Of a DNA stretch of 37,530 bases, positions 33,049 through 37,530 are shown in pieces. The stretch comes from Acidobacteriaceae bacterium. Its GTDB lineage: Bacteria; Acidobacteriota; Terriglobia; Terriglobales; Acidobacteriaceae. The translations under genes and the position numbers were made by a program. The DNA lies in the NCBI GenBank assembly GCA_030041045.1, contig JASHOQ010000052.1, positions 1-37,530 on the forward strand, read 5' to 3'. Each line of letters begins with the position of its first letter. Position 1 is the stretch's first letter. Below the pieces are notes generated by a model that saw only the letters and a program-made list of their open reading frames with translations, was not told where the DNA came from and searched no databases.

Positions 33049-33067
33049 GGTAACTTCCGGATTGGCG
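33049..33067 (+). repeat. 19-bp repeat GGTAACTTCCGGATTGGCG, left copy
   Basis: An exact inverted partner lies at 36069-36087 and a near-copy at 34639-34662. Together they flank and punctuate the amidohydrolase cassette downstream of tRNA-Glu. Confidence 0.8.
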
Positions 33068-33174
33068 GTCACCCGCCAAGAATCACCCTTTTGGCTGGTG
33101 GTTTCTGACGACAGACCCGTTTGCCGATACCTATTCTCGACAAGCATTGTCATCTTCGCCGTGGCGCTCTCGCT

Positions 33175-34422
33175 TTAAGGCGAGAGTCCGCTCGTGTAAA
33201 TCACCGTACCGTTGCGGATTGTGTAGCGAACCTGTGAGAAGGCGGAGATATCCTTGCATGGGTCGGCGCGAAGCACGACGAGGTCTGCGTCGAAGTCCTT
33301 TGCGATGCGCCCGCTATGCGCGGAGAATCCGAAGCGCCGAGCAGGATTCGTCGTCAACGAGGCGAGAATCTGCTGACAGCTCATGCCGGCGCGGGCCATC
33401 CACCTGAACTCTTCGCTGGTGTCGAACCAGTCGGTGTAGCCAACATCGGTGCCAAAGAGGACGTCCCCGCCGGCGTGGAAAAACGCTCCGAGCTGCTCGG
33501 CCGCGCGGTTCATCCCCTCGTCGAGATTGGCGGCTGGGAGACTACCCTTCCGCGACTCGAATTCCCAAAGGGTTAGGGTTGGAGTGAGCGCCATGTGTGC
33601 AGCGACCAGGCGCTGTGCGAAGGCCGGACTCCAGAGATCGTCCATGGGCGTGGTGTGAGCGAGTATGTCGACACCGCTTTCTAGTGCGACCTCGATGCCT
33701 TTGTTGTTGGAGACATGAGCGAAAACCGGCTTACCGTGCGCGTGCGCTTCCGCCACAATGCCCTGCGCCATTTCTAAGGGCATCGTGAGAATACCGTCTT
33801 GTTCGATGGAGTTCGCAAAGATCTTGATGCCGTCGGCGCCATCGCGGACTTGCTGCTTAACGCGTTCCCTCGCCTCCGGCGTGGATTGGATCTCCGGGAT
33901 ATCGGCGTGATTGGCTTCGAGGTAGCTTTTGACGTAGATCGGAGTTTTGACCCAGAACGGTTCGCCCACGGTCAGGATGCGCGGCCCCTTGGTTTCGCCG
34001 GCCGCGATGCGCTGACGAATCAGATTGGTGTTCTTCAGAATGGATGCGATATCGAAGACAGTAGTAAATCCCCATTGCGTGAGCATCGCTTGAAGTTGCG
34101 TGGTGGTCTCGTCGGGTGAGAGCTTGTCTGCGTGAATCAGGCCCGGCGTAAGAATATGCACGTGGCTGTTCCAAAAGCCCGCGGTGACAACGAGGCCCGT
34201 GCAATCGAGGATCTTAGTGCCTCGGGGAATTTTGACTTTCGCGCGGAGTCCAACTGCGCGAATGCGACCGTCGTGGATCAGGACGGAACCATTCTCAAGA
34301 GGTGGTTCTGTTGGGGAGAGATAAACTTTCGCACCCACCAGCGCCAGATCGGAAGCGTAGCTGTGACCAATCAGCATAGCTGCCAGAACCAGCAGAAGGG
34401 CGAGCGTGACGCGAGGTCGCAT
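33175..34422 (-). CDS. Secreted amidohydrolase family protein
   Basis: A 415-residue metal-dependent hydrolase with a signal peptide (LALLLVLAAMLIGHSYAS), so it is exported. The metal site follows the imidazolonepropionase/prolidase-like pattern: NSHVHI (HxH), GADGIKIFAN (bridging Lys), VFAHVSNN (His), DILAHTTPMD (His) and LFGTDVGYTD (Asp). The N-terminal small beta domain has ALVGAKVYLSP and GSVLIHDGRIRAVG. The substrate cannot be read; exported members often act on dipeptides or cyclic amides. The start at 34422 begins the signal peptide; the longer frame to 34488 adds an unlikely extension. It lies in the cassette between tRNA-Glu and the broken recombinase. Confidence 0.88.
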   Translation of the reverse strand: MRPRVTLALLLVLAAMLIGHSYASDLALVGAKVYLSPTEPPLENGSVLIHDGRIRAVGLRAKVKIPRGTKILDCTGLVVTAGFWNSHVHILTPGLIHADKLSPDETTTQLQAMLTQWGFTTVFDIASILKNTNLIRQRIAAGETKGPRILTVGEPFWVKTPIYVKSYLEANHADIPEIQSTPEARERVKQQVRDGADGIKIFANSIEQDGILTMPLEMAQGIVAEAHAHGKPVFAHVSNNKGIEVALESGVDILAHTTPMDDLWSPAFAQRLVAAHMALTPTLTLWEFESRKGSLPAANLDEGMNRAAEQLGAFFHAGGDVLFGTDVGYTDWFDTSEEFRWMARAGMSCQQILASLTTNPARRFGFSAHSGRIAKDFDADLVVLRADPCKDISAFSQVRYTIRNGTVIYTSGLSP

Positions 34423-34866
34423 ACTCGAGAGATACGCCGTGAGCACAGAAAACGTTCCAAGGCAGTCTGGAGAAACGGTCAATGTCAATCTTTCGGTCGG
34501 TCAAGGCATCGCCAACGCGCCGACCAAAGCGAGATAGGTCCTCATAAGTCGGCTAGTGTCCAGCGAACTTCCAAAGCCTGACGCATTCCGGTCGGGTCGT
34601 CGCCAAACAGGAAGTAATCCGGAAATGCAGCGGAAAAGGGTCACTTCCGGATCGGCGGTCATTCATCCGGAACCCCCGGCCTTGAATGAACGGCCCGGCT
34701 TGTTGAGGGAACTCGGCAATGTCGGCAAATCGTGATATAGTCCGTCCTATTCGGAAAACCTCAATGGAAAACACGGGATAGCACGCCCCGTTTTTTCGAC
34801 CGGGAGACCTCTTACGCCCGATAAACCGGATGCAAAAGTTGAAATGACTGCGTGCTGGAGGCGGAG
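34423..34866. other. Intergenic region with mobile-element debris
   Basis: It holds the divergent upstream regions of the amidohydrolase and of the rightward unknown gene, and a near-copy of the 19-bp repeat. A 199-codon minus frame begins inside the opposing gene and looks like a shadow. No gene called. Confidence 0.4.
34639..34662 (+). repeat. Near-copy of the 19-bp repeat
   Basis: GGTCACTTCCGGATCGGCGG followed by TCA matches the copy at 33049 and its right flank in 22 of 24 positions, in the same orientation. Confidence 0.65.
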
Positions 34867-35874
34867 ATGGCAGAAGAAAAATCGCGGCTCCATAGCGCAA
34901 ACCCAGCACTTCTTGCGAGACTGGAACTCGCTTCAAAACAGTTCTCAAAACAACTTGACGAAGATAGGTATGCACGCGATGCCGAATGGCTAGTGAGAGC
35001 AGAGGCGGATGGCCAGTTCTACAAGAGCCTGCTCGCGCTCGCGCAAAAGGAGAATCCCGAGTTACGCCCTGCGCTGGAAGCGGTGCAGAGACTAAGGTTG
35101 AAACGCATCGAGCAAGAGAAGCGAGCATCCGGCTCGCGCGTCGATCCTTCACTGGCGCGCTTGCTCCGCAGCGGCAGCCGTAGTCCGAATTTCACCCTGG
35201 GCAGCGTTTACTCCGATCCATTTCCTCCCGGCTACGCCATCTGCAGCCAACTCGGAAGTTGGAGTGTGAACAGCTTTGACATGTCGTGGACCAACGGCAC
35301 TCTCGCTCCGTTCGGCAGTTTTTCACCGGTCGTCGGGGTGCTGGAAAACGCCTTCAACGACGCTCCATCCACAGCTAGTGGAACAACCATGCTGGGAACC
35401 CTTTGGGCGGCACCCGTCAGCGGCGTCCTGCAATTCAAAGGCACGGGAACCTATACGGCAACGTATATGCTCGATTGCCAATATGCAGAGGCGGAAGTGG
35501 ACATCCATATCGGCACGTCGTTCTGGGATATTGGACCGAACAACCTCAATGCCCCAGTCTCCATAGCGAACAGCGGCGATCAGCAGGTGTGGGGGAACCA
35601 TTCGAATTTTACGAATCAAGATCAGATCTCGCCCATGTCGTCATTCGAAGTGGGTTGCGTAGGTTCAGAGGGTGGCTCTTGCGGGGCATTCCGTGTGACT
35701 GCAGATCAGTTTTACATTCTTTGGATCTACTTCAGAGTGAATGCCTTCCAGGGTGCGGGCGCAAATCAGGTCTTCCCCTGGACGCCCTTCGCGATGTCGA
35801 GCGGCATTCTGAGTGCGCTTTTGAATTCCATCGAGTGGACGGTGTCTAAGAGTGTCTTTGTGCCCGGGGAGTAA
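34867..35874 (+). CDS. Hypothetical protein, helical N-terminus and beta-rich C-terminus
   Basis: A 335-residue protein I do not recognise. Residues 1-90 are charged and helical (ARLELASKQFSKQLDEDRY, EAVQRLRLKRIEQEKRAS). After a Ser/Gly-rich hinge, residues 110-335 are rich in Gly, Ser, Asn, Thr and aromatic residues and look like beta structure (FKGTGTYTATYMLDCQYAEAEVDIHIG). Four Cys occur in the second part. No signal peptide or TM helix is evident. GGAGG lies 6 nt before the ATG at 34867, so it is a credible gene. Its composition is less GC-rich than the chromosomal genes, and it sits in the cassette bounded by the repeats, suggesting acquisition. Function unknown. Confidence 0.75.
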   Translation: MAEEKSRLHSANPALLARLELASKQFSKQLDEDRYARDAEWLVRAEADGQFYKSLLALAQKENPELRPALEAVQRLRLKRIEQEKRASGSRVDPSLARLLRSGSRSPNFTLGSVYSDPFPPGYAICSQLGSWSVNSFDMSWTNGTLAPFGSFSPVVGVLENAFNDAPSTASGTTMLGTLWAAPVSGVLQFKGTGTYTATYMLDCQYAEAEVDIHIGTSFWDIGPNNLNAPVSIANSGDQQVWGNHSNFTNQDQISPMSSFEVGCVGSEGGSCGAFRVTADQFYILWIYFRVNAFQGAGANQVFPWTPFAMSSGILSALLNSIEWTVSKSVFVPGE

Positions 35875-36068
35875 TCAGGAAATGGTCCACGGTCCCGGCA
35901 GTCTGCGCCAGGGGCGGCCAGTTCGAGCAATTCGAATTGCCGATTCCTCCTACGTTGATCCGGTTTGACCTCTTGAGTGCCCGGATATGCCGATTTCTCA
36001 CGGCGAGTCATTTCTTGGCCGAGCGCGAAACCGATTCCCGCCGAACGCTCGCGCTTCGACTGTATCGT

Positions 36069-36087
36069 CGCCAATCCGGAAGTTACC
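36069..36087 (-). repeat. 19-bp repeat, right copy in inverted orientation
   Basis: An exact reverse complement of 33049-33067. Its first bases overlap the stop codon of the recombinase remnant (TAA at 36085-36083). Confidence 0.8.
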
Positions 36088-36340
36088 TCTTCGTTAACGC
36101 CCGCTGAGTCACCTGCTCGTCGCCGTCGATCTGAGCAGGCAAGGACAGCACGCCATCGAGCCGCGCGGCTGCGGCCTCAAGGTGCGACTTGCCGACGTGC
36201 GCATAACGTTGCACAATGCGAATATCGCGATGACCCATCAGCCGGCGGATGTCGTCGAGAAAGGCCTCGTTCATCTTTAACTGCGTTGCGAATGCCTAGC
36301 GCAACAGCACGCTGGTAGGGATTTCTCGGGGATGATTGGA
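36083..36340 (-). pseudogene. Tyrosine recombinase (integrase) C-terminal remnant with in-frame stop
   Basis: The minus strand encodes AFATQLKMNEAFLDDIRRL, then LMGHRDIRIVQRYAHVGKSH, which carries the late His/Arg-type and Tyr motifs of tyrosine recombinases. Immediately upstream in the same frame is IPTSVLLR followed by TAG, where intact enzymes have the His of the R-H pair (LRHAFATQL). The rest of the protein is missing, and an unrelated frame follows. It is a truncated, inactivated integrase, downstream of tRNA-Glu and at the inverted 19-bp repeat. It probably marks the former mobility gene of the cassette. Confidence 0.8.
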
Positions 36341-36344
36341 TGGT

Positions 36345-36602
36345 TCAAGTCGTCTGATCGGGCGGAGGCGCTCCGATGTCTGCCGGAAGCGCGTCCGGCG
36401 CGGCCTCGCGCAGTCTCTCAATGGTCTCGTCGCTCTGGTGGAGCAGTTCCTGCAGCCGGAGAATGGTCGCCGTGGTGCGGCGAAGCGAGTCGCGGATGGC
36501 ACGCGCGGTGGCGCGGCTGAGTGAGCAGCGCTGCCCGGAAGATGGCAGCCAGGAGATCGTGGTCTCCGAGTCGATATGCAGGGTCGTCAATAATCTAACC
36601 AT
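36345..36602 (-). CDS. Small hypothetical protein (amphipathic helical)
   Basis: An 85-codon frame. The second half, SRATARAIRDSLRRTTATILRLQELLH, continues to an acidic Pro-rich tail (LPADIGAPPPDQTT) and reads like a genuine helical bundle protein. The plus-strand alternative is Ser/Arg-rich and looks like a shadow. No SD is seen before 36602, and another Met lies 60 nt further upstream, so the start is uncertain. I do not recognise a family. It lies between the integrase remnant and the divergent DoxX-like gene. Confidence 0.4.
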   Translation of the reverse strand: MVRLLTTLHIDSETTISWLPSSGQRCSLSRATARAIRDSLRRTTATILRLQELLHQSDETIERLREAAPDALPADIGAPPPDQTT

Positions 36603-36776
36603 ACGCAGTCTGTTAGATGCCGGGCGGGACGAGGCCGGTCGGTTTTTTTCCTGGCGCCGCATCGAGATCTCCCGTCAGGCTGAGAAATGGGCGGCAGCGG
36701 CTCGTCGTGCGTCAAGGCGCGATGATTGTTTTCGAGAGGCCATGCAACGCCCCGCAGATCCCTTTGGAGGAGAATT

Positions 36777-37220
36777 ATGGCGCCTTTGATCGTACTTGTG
36801 GTTTCGGCCCTGGTCTTCTTCCTTTGCGGGCGGGCCGGCGTGGCGCTGTTCCAGGATCGAGGCTTGGTCCTGCGCGCGGCGCTGGCCGTCATGTTTTTCC
36901 TTACCGCGTCCGCTCATTGGGGCAAGAGGCGCCCTGACCTGATCCGGATGGTGCCTCCCGCGTTCCCGCATCCCGAGCTGATCGTGACCGTCTCGGGCTG
37001 GCTCGAAATCCTGGGCGCCGTCGGCCTGCTGCTGCCGGCTACCGCACGCGTGGCGTGCATTTGTCTGGCGCTGCTTTTGATGGCGCTGTTCCCCGCCAAT
37101 GTTCATGCCGCGCGCCATCGCTTGACCATCGCGGGCCAGCGCGTCCCCAACCTGCCGCTGCGCAGTTTGATCCAGCTCGTTTTTCTGGCCACGCTGATGG
37201 CCGCAGCGTGGCTGCGCTAG
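36777..37220 (+). CDS. DoxX-like integral membrane protein
   Basis: A 147-residue protein with four TM helices: LIVLVVSALVFFLCGRAGVALF, ALAVMFFLTASAHW, the stretch around SGWLEILGAVGLLLPATARVA, and the C-terminal LIQLVFLATLMAAAWL. The GWLEILGAVGLLLP motif and the FFLTASAHW turn are typical of DoxX/DoxD-like proteins, whose roles are mostly unknown, with some links to oxidative stress. GGAGGAG about 5 nt before the ATG at 36777 sets the start; the frame opens earlier without an SD. No redox partner genes are adjacent. Confidence 0.85.
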   Translation: MAPLIVLVVSALVFFLCGRAGVALFQDRGLVLRAALAVMFFLTASAHWGKRRPDLIRMVPPAFPHPELIVTVSGWLEILGAVGLLLPATARVACICLALLLMALFPANVHAARHRLTIAGQRVPNLPLRSLIQLVFLATLMAAAWLR

Positions 37221-37276
37221 GGTCTGTTAACGCTATTAGGGCGAACAGCGCTGCAAGGGAAAATTGGGCCAGACGA

Positions 37277-37313
37277 CCGGGGTCCCCATGGAACAGCTGT
37301 TCCGTGGGGTGGA
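37277..37313. repeat. Dispersed hairpin repeat (inner arms GGAACAG/CTGTTCC)
   Basis: CCGGGGTCCCCA, then TGGAACAG facing CTGTTCCG, then TGGGGTGGA. The inner arms are complementary with almost no loop. The outer frame is shared with the elements at 37366 and 27264. Confidence 0.8.
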
Positions 37314-37365
37314 GACCAGGCGGAGGCCGCAGGCTGTGGCAGGACCCCAGTCAAGGCCGACAACA

Positions 37366-37403
37366 CCGGGGTCCCCAATGCACGCCTTTGTGCATTGGGG
37401 TGG
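37366..37403. repeat. Dispersed hairpin repeat (inner arms ATGCAC/GTGCAT)
   Basis: CCGGGGTCCCCA, then ATGCAC, loop GCCTTT, GTGCAT, then TGGGGTGGA. The outer frame is identical to the element at 37277, and the inner stem is different but perfectly paired. Confidence 0.8.
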
Positions 37404-37530
37404 AACAAAGTATGGCCCGATTTTCCCCGCAGCCCGAAGGGACGGGGCGGATTTTCCCGATTGTCCGCCGCGGCGGATCGCTCGTCGCTAAAATGTTTCA
37501 ACATTTGCCACTCCTCGCTTCGCGCACTCA

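Larger units (their letters stand above)
37221..37530. other. Intergenic region with paired hairpin repeats
   Basis: No gene seen. It contains two members of a dispersed hairpin family (separate entries). Open frames on both strands cross the hairpins and are not credible. Confidence 0.5.

Noticed and set aside
34553..35152. 199-codon minus-strand frame
   Set aside because: It covers the start and SD of the better supported plus-strand gene at 34867 and its translation looks like a shadow plus repeat debris.
35766..36074. 102-codon minus-strand frame next to the recombinase remnant
   Set aside because: It begins inside the 19-bp repeat region and overlaps the 3' end of the plus-strand hypothetical gene; no SD or recognisable motif.
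36376..36789. 137-codon plus-strand frame upstream of the DoxX-like gene
   Set aside because: Its Ser/Arg-rich translation is a shadow of the minus-strand helical frame, and the DoxX-like gene has its own SD at 36777.

Overview
The window looks like a chromosomal segment of an Acidobacteriota (Terriglobia-type) bacterium. The reasons are a high-GC coding style, a secreted VWFA-related protein of the kind expanded in acidobacteria, several hairpin-rich dispersed repeat families typical of these genomes (one encodes a peptide containing HDFSRA), and Gram-negative envelope systems (a TonB receptor and an RND pump). This assignment is an inference from gene content; no rRNA or other marker gene is present.

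Layout. (1) 1-2268: an accessory island. A minus-strand AAA ATPase is followed by the start of a subtilisin-like protease gene that runs off the left edge; the pair resembles the IetAS antiphage system. The island appears to end at a decayed tRNA-Phe 3' half, followed by tandem 124-135 bp repeats. (2) 2.9-5.5 kb: two tandem secreted beta-propeller paralogues and a convergent DinB-family gene. (3) 5.8-6.75 kb: a non-coding array of about 18 short hairpins, mostly GNRA-capped, spaced 47-51 nt and closed by a strong intrinsic terminator. This is the most unusual object in the window. (4) 6.9-12.2 kb: a cytochrome c, a DHA2-type drug exporter, a VWA protein and a second MFS exporter. (5) 12.2-17.6 kb: an SDR dehydrogenase divergent from a TPP-riboswitch-controlled thiamine salvage operon (TonB receptor, APH-fold kinase, PnuT-like permease). 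(6) 17.5-19.8 kb: a D-2-hydroxyacid dehydrogenase divergent from an FUSC-family membrane protein.

(7) 19.8-26.7 kb: a minus-strand histidine operon, hisI-hisG-hisD-hisC-hisB-hisH-hisF-hisA. A good promoter, a 25-codon leader peptide with eight His codons and an attenuator terminator precede it. Its looser junctions are filled with three different repeat types. hisE and a histidinol-phosphatase gene are absent. (8) 26.8-32.3 kb: an SRPBCC protein, a secreted ComEA-like HhH protein, and an adaptor/RND efflux operon without an outer-membrane channel gene. (9) 32.9-36.3 kb: tRNA-Glu followed by a mobile-looking cassette with a secreted amidohydrolase, an unknown protein, copies of a 19-bp repeat in both orientations and a broken tyrosine recombinase. 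(10) 36.3-37.5 kb: a small hypothetical gene, a DoxX-like membrane protein, and two copies of a hairpin repeat whose inner arms differ but stay complementary.

Start codons were moved inward from the longest open frame where a signal peptide, Shine-Dalgarno (SD) sequence, overlap or riboswitch required it. Function calls rest on motif recognition by eye, not on database searches.
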